Below, in pieces: positions 36,620 through 49,471 of a stretch of DNA of 64,000 bases. This stretch comes from Davidsoniella eucalypti (lineage: Eukaryota > Ascomycota > Sordariomycetes > Microascales > Ceratocystidaceae), in NCBI GenBank assembly GCA_004009845.1, contig RMBW01000064.1:62001-126000 (forward strand), given 5' to 3'. A program made the translations under genes and the position numbers. The notes below the pieces were generated by a model. That model saw nothing but the letters and a program-made list of their open reading frames with translations, ran no database searches and had not been told where the DNA came from. The first letter of the stretch is position 1; each line of letters starts with the position of its first letter.

Positions 36620-37627
36620 TTAGCCGCGGAAACGTGAAGCAGCGCGGTCTTGAATTTGCTTTTCGGTACTAACGTATAGACGGTCGAGATAATCCATGGC
36701 GGAGGCGTCCTTGAGTATTTTCGCAACTTGAATACCCGCAGATATGAGCTGGAGGATATTGCGATCATCTTTGAGGGGGCGGCTTTGGTGCTTGGAGGCA
36801 TGTCTCATCTCAAGTGAGTTCTCAAGCACAGTGACAAACTGCTTGATTTGGCCATTGTAGAGAACGCGAGCAGGTATGCGACGCTTGGTGGCTAACCGCT
36901 TCAGTAAGTAGACCCATTCAGTCCACTCACGGTCTTGGGGTCTCTCAACAGGTCGCATATCGTTCGTGAGGGGGATAGGGAACTGGTATTTGGCCACAAA
37001 GTCGTAGGCGCATTGCGAAAGGCGATCGTTGACTTGATTCAGAACATTATCTTGTTCCTGGACCAGCAAGTTTGTAGGAAGATGAGGCAGCTCCCGTTCC
37101 TGGCGAGCGATATAATCGGCTGGTGGGCGCTGGAGAAACTGATGAGGACCGTCGAATTCATCGCGATTGGAGGGACGACGTTGCGAACGCTTCGGAGGGC
37201 CATTTGCCTTGCTGGGCATGTTAGCGCCTGGGCCGGTATCAAGGGCATAGTCTGACAGGGGTGAAGTCAAGATATCGTCAACACTGTCGGTGGGAGAGTA
37301 GCGGTCTTGCTCCCATTGTCCAGGAGGGGCCTGGAAGGTGAAGGGCGCTGGAGTGTTGGTGAACGGAGCGGCGGTAGCTGGAGAGGGAGTCGCATAAGCT
37401 GGAAAGGTAGGATAGACACCTTCAGCACTGCGATTCATGTGGCTAGGAGTACCGACGGGAACCGAGTAGACATTTTGAGCAGTAGGGCCCTGTGCACTTT
37501 GGAGGGGAGTGTTGGTTAGCATGCAACGCTCTTGGAAGATCTCAGCAATCGGGTTGAGCGAGTAGTGAGAGAGGTAGATGTGTTTGTTGGAGGAAGTGAA
37601 TGGATGGGCTGAAGACTGGTGATTCAT
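36620..37627 (-). CDS. Unrecognised protein with a conserved-looking helical C-terminus
   Basis: A single open exon from ATG 37627 (MNHQSSAHPF) to the TAG at 36620 encodes 335 aa. The N-terminal half is Pro/Ser/Ala-rich with a basic patch (PPKRSQRRPSNRD). The C-terminal 150 residues are strongly structured: VNDRLSQCAYDFVAKYQFPI, REWTEWVYLLKRLATKRRIP, YNGQIKQFVTVLENSLEMRH, HQSRPLKDDRNILQLISAG, AMDYLDRLYVSTEKQIQDR. I recognise no family and assign no role. Exons further upstream (37910-38324) may supply a different N-terminus: a join from donor 37909 to the AG inside ...CTCCAAAG would keep frame but skip the first 40 residues given here. The long leader suggests a regulated gene. Confidence 0.7.
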   Translation of the reverse strand: MNHQSSAHPFTSSNKHIYLSHYSLNPIAEIFQERCMLTNTPLQSAQGPTAQNVYSVPVGTPSHMNRSAEGVYPTFPAYATPSPATAAPFTNTPAPFTFQAPPGQWEQDRYSPTDSVDDILTSPLSDYALDTGPGANMPSKANGPPKRSQRRPSNRDEFDGPHQFLQRPPADYIARQERELPHLPTNLLVQEQDNVLNQVNDRLSQCAYDFVAKYQFPIPLTNDMRPVERPQDREWTEWVYLLKRLATKRRIPARVLYNGQIKQFVTVLENSLEMRHASKHQSRPLKDDRNILQLISAGIQVAKILKDASAMDYLDRLYVSTEKQIQDRAASRFRG

Positions 37628-37909
37628 GATGGGATATTATTATTCTTGCAAAGCACAAGGAAAAACAAAACGAATTTTTCTAAATGAGAAAAAAAGGCGG
37701 ATGTATGCGGTAGAGACAAACGTAACCAAGTAGGGAAATGAAGCATGTGCAAGTGGTTATAGTGTAAGATAAAGATATAAGTATATATGTGTGACGCAAT
37801 CGAGAGACAAAGACAGATGAAAGGGAAGGTGAGGTTGGACAAGAGGGGGGGGGGTCAAATAGTTATGGATGCGAAAGACAGAGTTTTTTTTCTTTTGTTT
37901 CATTCTTAC

Positions 37910-38324
37910 CTGTTCTGCCACGGCGTGGGATCAAAGTGGTAGGCCTTGTTGTTTTCGACATATAAAGGACTTGGAACAGTTAGTACGGATGGAGATAGGT
38001 GATTATACAGGAAGGGGCAAAGGCATCGGAAAGCGGCCGAGTTGAGCCACATGGGTTCAGGCGCATGGCGGTATCCCTTTAGGTATACAGCAAGTAAACG
38101 CGGCCGCATGACAAGGCTGCAGGCGGTAGTTTTGCACAACACAGAGGGCAGTTGGAGACCGAGCCACAGACTCAGTTGTTCGGCCTCGATATGATGGTGA
38201 TGGTGATATGCAGGTGCGCTTACCTTCTACTGGCCGGAGGAGGACCCCAAGGGTTGCCCACAGGAGTGACATTGCCGTTGCCGTAGTAATCGGGCGTCTT
38301 TAGGTCTTTGCGGTTCATGTTCAT
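37910..38324 (-). CDS. Spliced 53-codon upstream ORF or alternative N-terminal exons
   Basis: Exon 38324-38224 (MNMNRKDLKTPDYYGNGNV ... PWGPPPASR) joins exon 37969-37910 (SPLYVENNKAYHFDPTPWQN) through GTAAGC and CCAAG sites in frame. Without further splicing it stops at once (AGG TAA), giving 53 aa. The second exon ends at a good GTAAGA donor, so it may instead continue into the downstream gene. A three-codon ORF (ATG CCA TCA TGA, 38332-38321) ends overlapping this start as ATGA. The text looks coding in both exons. Product and role are unknown. Confidence 0.5.
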
Positions 38325-38332
38325 GATGGCAT

Positions 38333-39080
38333 GAAGTGACGAGAAGGGCTACGAGGGGGAAAGGTGGAAGGTGTGAAGGGGAGTGAAAAAGGGGATGAAA
38401 GGACAGGTTAGGAGAAGACGGACGAGAACATTAAGTTTCCGGGCCGGGAGTCGCACAGGAGAAGGGTGAAGGGTCGGAGGTGAAGACGGGAGTTGGGACC
38501 CTGGTGCGGGCGGCGATTGAAAATTTGGAGATGTAGATGTCGGAGGCGGGAGGCAAGAATAAGTGAATGTGCAAGGTGAAGTGGTGGCAGAATATGTTGG
38601 TTGGCTGGTTGGTTAGGTCAGGCAGTTGGGACGGTTCAGTCAGGTCAGCCCAGTCAGTCCAGTTAATATGCAGTAGACAGGCAGAGTTACAGTCGTAGTG
38701 GCGGCAGAAGTAGCAGCAGTGATAGGTGTGGCAGACCGCAGTAGGCAGCAAAAGAGAGTGTAGCGGCAGAGGCCAGGACAGAGCCAAAACAGAGGGGAGA
38801 TGAGAGAGAGAGAGCGAAGAACAGAACCAGAACAGAACCAGAACAGAACGTTGGCGCAGGCGTTGGCGAGAGAAAGCTCAGTGAAAGCCCGTGCCGGTGA
38901 AGGAATGAGAATTTTTCTGTATGGACAAGGGCTATCTATGATGGCGTAAAGCAGAAGCAGAGAAAAAAAAGAGTGGAATTATTAGACCAGTTCAAGGGCT
39001 CGCTAGAGGGACTAATGTTTTAACGGGGGAGGGGCTCCTAGATCTTTGGGTCTTAGTATGTTTGAGGAGCCGGCGACGTA
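38333..39080 (-). promoter_or_regulatory. Pyrimidine-rich leader/promoter of the 36.6-38.3 kb gene
   Basis: On the minus strand this is C/T-rich with many short frames, the usual look of a fungal leader. Local 11-12 bp tandems (ACAGAACCAGA, three units near 38819-38850; CAGTCAGGTCAG-like units near 38636-38663) are present. No motif can be assigned to a factor. Confidence 0.35.
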
Positions 39081-42000
39081 CTAATTAGATGATAAAACCA
39101 GCGACGATAGCAGCAAATGCGAATGAAAGGAATCCCGGTATCAGAAAAAAGCAGCACACCAAAAAGAGCGCGGATGGATAAATCGTCGAAGCAAGATCGA
39201 TGGTGCTTTCAGGCTCGGTCGCAGAGCTGAGAAAATCAAAGAGGAGGCCGAGGAAAATGGGGAAAAAGGAAGCTGGCTGAAGCCTTGCTGGCAAAGTAAG
39301 CAGCTGCCAGTTTGATAGACTTGTTATTGTTGTTGTTACTGCTGTTGTTCTGTGCCCCAAAAATGGCTTCTGACCACTAAGCTTCTGTAGCGTGGCAATG
39401 GCGGTCTAATGCCGGCATTTTATACAAGTAGGAGTAGTTAGCCTACAAATTGTGTATACACAGCAAATGGGAGATATACTGCCAGTACAGAAATACCATG
39501 CCAATAAACCGAGACGGGCGTACGCGAGTGGCTGAACAGCGCCCGGAAAATGCCAGAGGCAAATTGAAAACTGGATCTGATACAAAAACCCAACAGCCGT
39601 GGGCCAGTTAGAGCGCCGTAGGGTGAGACCGGTTTTCGCTTTCTCCTTCGGTCGGAACACTATCGGGGCTCCCTGGCTATCTCAGCTAGCTGACTTGACG
39701 GCCCGGTAGGATGCTGGCTAGCAGGACGAATTTAAAACTTCCAAACTTGTCCGATTTTATGATCTGGGCTTCTATTGAACCAAAATTCTCATTTAGTAAA
39801 CCAATGATGCGATGGTTGGTTTTGGTAGATTGATTCGCTTTGTTGGTTGGCTCGTTCGACGTTGCCATCTAGACGTGTTGGCAGATAAACTGACAGGGAC
39901 GCCTTGCTATTTTTGCTAAGAATGGATTGCCAGCGAGCTAGTGGTTAATGCGCCAAAAAGATAACAACTTCTTCTTGGTGATCCCTAGGTGAACGAACCC
40001 CCTTTTCTTATGCGATCTGAATGCTACTTCAGCGTCGCCTGTCCCCTAGGTAAGCTTTTATTCCAACTTTTGTTCTAGAAAAAGTGGCGAGTAGTGATGA
40101 CACCGCTTGCACAAAAATGGAACAAACTCTGGTTGGATGCCCAGTCTGAATATGACAGTATTGTTTTCTGTGAGATAATCAGACGTTGGGATCTAGGGAC
40201 ATCGATATAGCTAGCCTGCTTACCAGTATTCAACTATAACTGGGTCATAGGCCGTAGATCACAGCTATAGCCAATGTGCCTGCGTACTATATTTGCAGTG
40301 GTATTGCCCGTCTAGATTAGATGCCAAGTTCCTTGATGGTCATAGTTGTAGAGTTGTGACTATGAGATCAGCACAGGGTCCGTGTACGATGTTATTTTTT
40401 GCTCATGTTCGTGGCGCTAATCTAGACAAAGGCGGGGAAAAGGCACACTTGAGGCAAAATTATTGTGAAAACAGCGACCTGACTAACTGACAATTAGAAG
40501 GCTTAGTATTAGACAAAGGAAAATAGACAAATGAAGGTCTGATGATGCCGCGCTTTGGTGCCACTGATTGTAAGCACAATGTATGTACAATACATGTATG
40601 TAGCATTGTACGACTACAATAATATATGTGGCTGAACTCAAATTTCCCCGGCTGTTGGTGAGGCTGCAGCCGCAATCCTATTTAGGTATGCGATTCATTG
40701 GCACTTGCATCTTAAGAATTTCCGGCAACTACTGCATTGTACAAATATAATACTATGATTAGTATGTTATGTGCGTCCAATATTGGTACAAACATAGTTA
40801 AGGCTTCATAATTTCGACATACATATCAACAAAATAACAACACATCACACATATACCGTTAAGAAAAAATACAACTAGCTCTACATCGTCTTACTAACCA
40901 TGCACCCATTTAGCGCTACGATAGACAAATGCGACTTCGCTAGCAAAATCGTTCTAGCTTCGCGCTAGTAGTTTTAGGTCTATGGTGCGGCTCTGCGTCC
41001 ACCCACTCCCCGTGCGCCAGAATACATCATTGTTGCATACTTCACTTCATACGTATGTACAGCTTTACGGAAACATTAATTATGTACTTAGCGGGTTCAG
41101 AACATTCCACCGCTTTCGCTAGGGCGATGACTGCCGTCTCAACGTCGAAGACAGGCCTCTGGTCGCCACGATAGCTTTTACCAAGTCACGTTCACGAAAC
41201 TCGGACCTTCATATCCTTCATATTATACAGTTTTAAACGCTGTGCAAAACGAGATGTGTATGCCCCTAGGGTAAGGTCTTTGCTTTCTATCTAGGTATGT
41301 AGCCCTATTACTAAAGAACTGCTGAAGGTTTCCTAGCCTGTTTGCATGAATTGTATTTATTGTGCTTAGGCCGAATGATGGCTTCTAGTAACATCTTGGA
41401 GCCGCACTTGATGAAGTCTGATGTAATGCCATTTACAAGGCCGCAAATTCATATAGCTTGTGTCTACCTAAATGCCAAACCACCCATAAGATGTATACGC
41501 TAATTAAATTATACCGATTGCTATTGAAATCTTCAAAATCTCATAGCATTAGCCACTATCAGTCTCATTTCAACTTGTGTCATGATATTATTATCATGTT
41601 TCATATCCTTTCTAGGAATTTCCTACATATCAGTATGTAGGTACATACAAACATAAATTGTATGAACCGACCAAATCCTATGTTCACTTAGGCCAAGAAC
41701 CCAGACAGTCGGGAACTAAACCTAATCGAGACTTTATACGTACCGAAGCTCTGTGGACTCGTACATTACGGCTACTTCTGGGCCGGAGTATCTCCGTTTA
41801 ATAATCACAAAACCTATAGTTAACTATATATAAGCATACAGTCGTATTTGTGAGAGCCAGGGCCCCAGTACATCATATCTGATAACAAAACCCTAACTCA
41901 ACTTCCTTGTCTCACCGGACCACACTCTTCTCGTCGCCATGACGTCTTTGTTTGTGAATATCTCACGGGCTTCAAAGAGCAAAAACAGCCAAACAAGGAC

Positions 42001-45000
42001 CGTTTGTGTAGAGCTTTCTGTTGGATTCTTACATTACTACTTCATTGCATTACTCTTGCATGGCCCCATCCTTTCTGGCCTCTCTTTTGTCCCTTTTTGT
42101 CGTCCCAAGTCGACCAAAACAGCCAACTAACAGGCAGGGACCAACCTAGATGAATAACAACACCAACTTGCGGTGTAGGTTGGGCACCGAGATCAAACCC
42201 TACATTCAGAGGTTCTGCTAGCATTATGTCCAAGTACATATGTATGTACCACTAGGAAGTCCCATAGTCGACAATGACCATCGAGCCTCTTGGCCTGCGC
42301 ATCACAATCCCTCCATTGTTTGATTGTGGTCACTATTCACATCCGTTATTAGTCGACTGCCTGCTAGACCATGCAGACTAGTTGTATATGCAGCCATACC
42401 AATAGTAGGATGTCCAGTCGGATTTTAACTTACATACCACCCAAGAAAAAAATGGCGCTAGGCGCGGTATCATGAAAACCCAAACTACGTGTAATTGTAT
42501 CATTGAAAATAGCCCTGCATATCTGTACTCGAAGGAAATTCACCACCATGATAGCCACACATAACGGCATATTCAAAGTCATGACTAGTATTCCGGCTTT
42601 ATACTGCTGTCAGTGCATATGACTACACTCGAACAATGGGCTGGGTCATCCAAAGCCAGTTAGGTTAACCTTCTGCTTTAGGCTCATACGCCCCCCTTTA
42701 TATCTGTACGTACATATATATATATATATACATACATTGTCTTGTCGCTAATCGGCCTAGCTTATGAGGCCGCAACACATCATCACCGAGCCTGCGTATT
42801 TTAACCGGTACGCTTGAAGCCTATCATGAAGAGCCTCTCCATGACCGCCACGACAACATAAACAAAACATCATGCTTGCCTCCGTACTTGAAAACAAAAC
42901 CACGCCTATTCTTTCTTTTCCTATAAGCTACTCCTCACCCCTTCTTCACGGGCCAGCTATACCCCCTCGAGACCAAAACATGTGCTCATCCCAAAATCGA
43001 CTCGTAGGCAGTATCTCGACCTGCATTAGGTCATGTCTCTGGCATCGCATCACAGTCACAAGCGTCAGCAGGTTCGAACCGAAGCCTCGCATGTACTGTC
43101 GCGTAATATGTGTTTCTCTGGTAGTTTCTCTCGCGGCATGGTGTTGCCCGGAATAGTTACCTAGGTAGTAATCAGCCAGGGCGTGAGAGTAGACCTGCAT
43201 CAATATAACACCTGAACCAAACAAATAAAAACCCACATTGGGCATCGAGGGAAAAAACCTGTACGTCTGCTACAATCCTACATATCGGGTTAGCTTAGAT
43301 TTAATATGTAAGTTTTTTGCTATTTTTTCTTTTTCTTCACACCCAACACCGCTCTTCCCAAACCACAATATCAACACGATAGGCGGCTGGTGCCTCGTCA
43401 ACTGGCAGAAACAGACCGTACCAGCTTATAGAGAATAGTCGAGGCCACATATGCATTTGCGGTGTCTCTATACTTATGGTCGTCCTGCTGATGCCTTTTT
43501 TTTTCTCCTGCGATGCATGCCCAACTCATCTTCCTCGCCCCATATTCCTTCCATCTGATATTGATGCCATTGGGTCGCATGCATCTACCATACATATCTG
43601 TACAGATGAAATTCTGATCTTTGTCTCTGTTCCTGCCTGCGCCTCTGATTGGGCAAAACGTAAGGCGCATAGTGTGTTATTGCTGCTATAGTTCTGCCGT
43701 GTTTCTATAGCGGAGTTCCATGGGTTGAATACCGAGACTGGACAAATGATAAAGACTGGCCTGTCCCCTCGACATCTCAAGTCTTGATCTCTATGTTACG
43801 GCTCTCTCTTCTTCTCTCACTCATGGTTGTTACCTATATCTCTGTTTAGCTTAACCTTATTCTTGCCAGTCCAGTCTTTCCCTATAATTTAGCCTGGCTG
43901 GTGGGCGCTTCAGAGATAGTGCTGCGAAATATCTTCGTCTTCATCTCCATCCTCTTCCTCCTCCTTGTCCTTCTTCCAGTGCCTCTGTTGATACTCATTT
44001 TCTACTCCTGCCTTTGCAGTATTCACTCTGACTTTACGCATCTGTCTGACCTTTTTCTTTTGCTTCCTCACCCGTTCGACCATATCCTCTACTACACCAT
44101 TCCCCCCCAATTCGCAGAACGATTGTACTATGAAGACAGAGCAAGCCAAGACTCGAAATATCAGTCGCCAGTATTTCCCACGCCCCGATAAACATGAAAG
44201 AAAACGAAGCTTTTGAGAACTCGACCGTCAAATAGTTCTTGCTATCAAAAAAGCTGTCGTTTCCGGTGTTGGGGTAAGTCTCAATGTATTTTCTTCATGT
44301 CGTCAAAGAGTTCGTCGATGGCACTGGCATAACGACTTGTTTGACATTTTTGTATCACACAAATTTAAGCTTGACTGGGTTGATGTCCTCTTCTAGTGAT
44401 TAGTGTCTCTTCGTCCGATTTGTCCAAGTGGAGTTACCAACTGCTTTGGGTTAAAGCAATATAAATCGCAATCTAGTTGTCGTTGCTGTGTTGATATTGC
44501 CGTATGTTGTCCAGAGTTGCACAAGGACAGTCTTTGCACTGTTTTGGTAATTGCACTAACTTTAGTCCTCCGTGCTATATGACAACAGCCTCTACAGAAA
44601 CAAGGTACAGTCAGGTATGTACTATTCGTCAGTTTTATACAACTGTGCTACCCTCCAATCCAGCCAATATTCCAATCCTACATCATTTACATGTTCTCTC
44701 TCACTTCGCTTTGCCACCCATTGTCCTATGACGTCTTTGCCCTCCCTCCAGCCTGCACATATCCTCGCTTGTCGTGAAGCGACAACAAAGTGTTGATGTG
44801 TTGTCATACACGTACTCACTCCCTCCCCCTCTTTGCATTATACCATCCGTTTCTACGCCTGCATATACACAAGTCATCATTTTTCTGTGCTTACAAATGC
44901 CGGCTCCATGCAAGAACTGCAAGGCTTGGATAGTTGGTGTCAGTTGGTACACAATAATCTTGACTCCTTCTCAAGTCTCTCATCTCCACACTGTCCTATC

Positions 45001-48000
45001 CGTCGGACAAACCAGCTCACAAACAATGAAGTCTACACAGAAAGTTATGTCGTCGATAACCCACGCCCGTCTAAGGGTCCGTCAATACCACATCTGATCA
45101 ACATAAAATGTTCACGACGATTATGGGAGGTCACGGGGAGAAAAACTCAAGATGAAGATGTACAACGGCTGCTTTGGGGAGAAAAAACAAGTGCTTATGT
45201 TGTTGAAAGAAGGAGGAGGCCATACAAACTTCAGAAAAAAAAGAAAGATGTCTTATTTGATTCAACTACGAGAATGTGCATCAGTGGCATGACTCCATTT
45301 AAACGCGCTCACGATCACTGTCCACAAACAGCACCTAGACTCTGTAACACAGCATCACATAGTCTCGCAATTGAGAATGCCGCCTCTCATCGAATGCTCA
45401 CTGTACCACAGTCGAGGCCGTACTTTGGTAAGGAAAATTGACTTTGAAATACCGGCTTCATCGCAGTATAGACTAGCCGACGGTTAGTTATTGAAGAGGA
45501 GAAACCCCGTAGATGTATCTACTTGAAAGACCGGCATCTGGCACAGCTACTGTTATGTCAGTGAGTATCATGGACTTGTCTGATAGAGCTTATATCCTCA
45601 CATATATTGCTCAACATCAGCAAAGCCATTACGACGAGTAAAGGCGGGGTTTGCTTTGAAAAAGTTCTCAAGTCTTGCCTTGGCGAGAGCTTTCCTATTT
45701 GCGCTCTCTACAGCTTGCAACAACCCAGTTCTTCTTCCCCTCATCCAGGCCTCTTTCGTTCTATCTCGTTTCTATCTTCCCCTCCCTTGATCTCACATTT
45801 GCCTGCATTTGCTCACATTTCCCCTCTTCGACGTTATCGTCCATTTACCGTTTTTGCCATCACGCAGCGGCTGCCAGAAGCTCCTCGTACACAATTGCAG
45901 CTCCCTGCAGCGCCCAATTAACGTTAACTGCTGGTGTCAGTGATTCTCAGGCAGGTGGATTTTGCCTCATCAAGCCGAGAGACCGGGACTACAGCTTCTG
46001 ATAGGCTGCTCTGTGTTCCGGTTGTTCACGAGATAACATGTCAACAAAGGACAAAGTTTTTTCCTTTCGCTTTTGTTCCCTTCTTTCCGCATGCCGCCGA
46101 GTGACGGTGCTCTGTTTTCCTGTACCAGATTTTTCATACACTTACGCTTCGTCTTCGATAAACAACATGACAATGACAAATGCCGGGTCCCCGAGTCAGC
46201 AAGTCGGTTCCATTTGCCCGTATACATGCAAGTTGTGAAGCTACTGCAGCTTGAATACCACTTGCGATCGCCTGCAGACTACAGATAGGTCTTCTACACT
46301 AAGCCCGACTGGGTAGTCCAAAGCCCAAGACGGAGAATCGAGTGGTTGATCAGACTGAAGAAAGCACGCTCCTTCGCTTGCTACTTGCCTTTTGGGTAGG
46401 CCGTATTATATTAGTCTGCATAATAGCATTGTGTATATACAGTGCGCTATATGTGCAACGGGGTTATCAATGGCTTGATATGCACTCCAAGAATCCAAGA
46501 TTCCGCCCTCCCCCTCATCACACATGGACGCGAGGACTCAGCCATCCATTTTCGACAACGCAGACATCTCATCATGCTTTACCCCGCCCGCCCCCTTCCC
46601 CTCCAAGCCGAATTTCCCATCGATAAGCTACTTGTGTATGCCAGAGACCAAGTGGCTCTTTTCTGTTGATACTCTCTGTTTGCTGCCGTCGTTACAGGCA
46701 CATACGTACCAGTCTGTAAACGGAAATGCGTATATCGTCATAGCCGGCCTAGCTTTTCCGCTTCTGCTTCGATGAGAGATAACGGGAGAAGAGAGGAGGT
46801 TTTTTCCCACAGCCAAGCGTCTGTTATTGTTTCTCTCGGTTTTTTTGTTGGGAAAATAACTATGCATGACAACTGCAGCCTATTTGTGACCAGTGTGCTG
46901 TACATGCAGAGAGAGATACAGCCAGCAATGAGCAATGGCCGGCAAGTTGATGGATCGTAATTGGTCTTACTGCTAGAAAAATCTACCTTGCCATTTAGTG
47001 CTAGTGCACAATGACGATGCACAGCGCAGAAACAAGAAAGATGGAGGAGATACACTTCCAATCCGCATATCACTTACAATTCCTAACCATGGACTATCGT
47101 TTCCGGTTTTTTCCAAACGACGCAGGCCAATCATCGTGCGCCGCAACGACCCATGGACTTGCAGCTCTCGCTCCTGGCTTGTTTCGTGCTGCAAGCTCTG
47201 CTCGCTCGTTTGGCGTCGGGGTTCTCTGCTATCTTGGTCTCGTCTCAGCGTATACAGCGGCCTCTCTAACCGCTGCCCTCGTGCCATCAGCAGCTCCGTC
47301 ACAACACCCATCACGCAAAAGCCAGCCAATCTAACGCGCAGACTCGCTAGTATCTAGACATCATCACTCGATTCTCGTCTCGATATGCGCATCAGACTGC
47401 AGCAGGTCTCCTCACCTGGCCGCTCCAGGCCACTTTAGTCCATGCGGATGTTTTGGCTGTTCTGACTGGGCTCGGGCGGGCAGGCTCTTGATTCGATGGC
47501 AGCAGCTTCGTCTCTCTTCTGGCCCTGCTCGCCCTTCGTTTCTGGCTGTTATCGCGGGCTGCAGTGATGCGTTGGCATTGCATATTCTCACTCCATCTTA
47601 CATGGCGACCAGGGCTCTGATAGGCCAGCTGCAGCTTGGCCCGCTTATCCGCTGCACCTCGCTCCGCCTGGGCCTATCAGAGTGCACGCCTCATTCCAAC
47701 GACCAACGCATCCTGCGGCCTCCACGACGGCCAGGTTTTTCTTGTGTTTGGTATTTTGGCTTTGCTTCTGTACTTTCCAGCAATAGCATCATCCTCTCCG
47801 TCTTTTGGCCGTCGCAGATGCAGGCGAGCACGGAAACTCTGCGAGCTTTTCCCTCAACAAAGGCAGGTGGAGGGGGTCGACGTGGCCAAGACAGCAAGCT
47901 GGCTCTCTAGTCTGGGTCGACAGAGACTCTGCTGCAGTGTGATGCAATGCGGGAGTAGTACAAAGTACTTACATATCCGTCACTGGCACTGGCACTGAGT

Positions 48001-48080
48001 AATACATATACAATCTTCCCACCGCTCTTTTCCACCTTCCTGTCTCTCCCCCATCACACAACCACTCTTCGGCTCTTCTA
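39081..48080. other. 9-kb gene-free interval
   Basis: No supported gene over about 9 kb. Frames of 90-200 codons exist (the largest, 44833-45441 plus, starts at TTG; its first ATG is at 44908) but carry no recognisable domain, and several overlap on both strands in the G/C-richer part at 46.9-48.0 kb. An (AT)n run lies at about 42713-42730. The right end is the promoter region of the C2H2 gene. Confidence 0.45.
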
Positions 48081-48088
48081 CTCGACCT

Positions 48089-48150
48089 TATAAATCCTCG
48101 CTTCCCCTGCCCTCCTTCTTCTCTTTCTTCTCTTCTTTTTTCCTTCCCAA
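48089..48150 (+). promoter_or_regulatory. TATA box and CT-rich initiator of the C2H2 gene
   Basis: TATAAA at 48089-48094 is followed by a pyrimidine block (CTTCTTCTCTTTCTTC-like) to about 48150, 75 bp before the first upstream ATG at 48225. TATA followed by a CT tract is a common fungal core-promoter layout. The start site itself cannot be placed. Confidence 0.5.
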
Positions 48151-48224
48151 CTGAAAAAAGATATTCTCGGTCGCTCAGATCTTGCTGACCTCACCACACC
48201 TCTGTCACACTCACATCTCTTGCA

Positions 48225-49471
48225 ATGGATCGCAGTGCTGAATTCATGTACAACTCACACCTCCCCTTTGGAGACGAGTCCTCAAGGTATTATTACGCTC
48301 TTCACATCTTCTGAGACGTTTTCTCCTGGTCTTTTGATTTGTTTGCTCGTTTTCTTTTCATGTGTCGCTCTTCCATGTACTCAAGTTTGCTTTTTCTTCT
48401 TCCGTTCTGGCGACAACTCAAACTCCCTGGATTTCTTTTGGACCATACTCATTTCATCAGTGGACTGCATGTCCCTCTCAGAGAATATATAATTTTCTAC
48501 TGATTGCGCTCTGCGCTTATGGTAAGGTGAAGCATATTGATCAATGTCTTGTCTATACGCCCCATGGATTTATCTATTTCGAACCTCATATCTGGCGCCA
48601 AACTATTCCACATGGTTTTCTTTTCTTTTTCTCTGCATTTTCCCTAGGATCCCTAATACATGCTATGCTGCCATCGGCATTTGGACAACAAACAAAACTC
48701 TGGACCATTTTCTTTTCTCTTCTTCTTCCTGGACTTCCCCCCCTCTCTTCTCAGTCGCCCTTCTCTCGGAGGCTTCTGTCGAGACTCTCTCGGGTATAGT
48801 ATACAAGATGATTTAATTTGATCATCTGATCCTGACTTCAGCAATATTCCATTGGACTACTGCCGCTTCGTGACTACTAAGGACCATCCGCTCTTCTGGA
48901 CATGCTTTCGACACTCTTCGCTCCTTGAATGAACTTGACATGTCAGTCTTTGCCACTATGCCTTGTTGGATCTGCCTGATTCTATGCTTGTTCCAGTATC
49001 CCACCCTGGAGTTTCTTCTCTTTAATGCTTGGAGATGATTCTTCTACTTATCTGATCGACCCTGATTTTTCTTTTTTTTGCTCTGAATTTTGGATAAGGG
49101 TTACCTGACCCTACGACTTACACCCGCTTGACTACTTTCGAACCAGATTATAACTTGTACGCCCCAAGGACTACTCTGCTTTTGCTTTATTTTTCTGCTT
49201 TTATCTGGACTTGTTTTCGTTTTTGCTTTTCTTGCTTTTTTCTCCATTGCTCTTGAATACTTTTGATCTCTCAATGTGAGAGTGACTCTTCAAACAAATC
49301 ATACTGGTTCGTATTCTTCCCCTCTCTAGTTCCAGCCAAGCCTCGCTAGCAACAGATAAACTAACTTCTTACAGGGACAAAGTTGGACCAGTAGCCAATC
49401 AATCAATACCTGAACGCCTCGGAGATGATCCAACGAACCAGCCGGAATTGAAACTAACCATGCATATATGA
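48225..49471 (+). CDS. Spliced 52-residue upstream ORF overlapping the C2H2 start
   Basis: Exon 48225-48286 (MDRSAEFMYNSHLPFGDESS) joins exon 49375-49471 through a GTATTA donor and a CTAAC...TTACAG acceptor, a 1088-nt intron. The joined frame is exactly 53 codons, continuing RDKVGPVANQSIPERLGDD and ending LKLTMHI. Its TGA (49469-49471) overlaps the ATG of the zinc-finger ORF (49468-49470) as ATGA, which would suit termination-reinitiation. If the intron is used, most ribosomes must translate this peptide before the main ORF. A three-codon version starting at ATG 49460 would end the same way. It could also just be leader sequence that is open by chance. Confidence 0.5.

Noticed and set aside
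39085..39360. 91-codon minus-strand frame with two hydrophobic spans
   Set aside because: Starts at TTG with no ATG before the spans. Hydrophobicity alone is weak evidence.
43065..43095. GGTTCGAACC resembling a tRNA T-loop
   Set aside because: No acceptor, D or anticodon arm can be folded around it.
43910..44400. Minus-strand frames that read like protein (DINPVKLKFVIQKCQTSRYA, then SAIDELFDDMKKI, a hydrophobic segment and a Lys/Glu-rich tail) across three frames
   Set aside because: No family is recognised, no usable splice sites join the pieces, and at least two frameshifts are needed. It may be an old pseudogene, but I cannot support it.
44833..45441. 202-codon plus-strand frame
   Set aside because: It starts at TTG (first ATG at 44908), has no domain, and the composition is not clearly coding.
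47000..47998. Several overlapping 100-140 codon frames on both strands
   Set aside because: The region is G/C-richer with few stops. Mutually overlapping frames without motifs are expected by chance.
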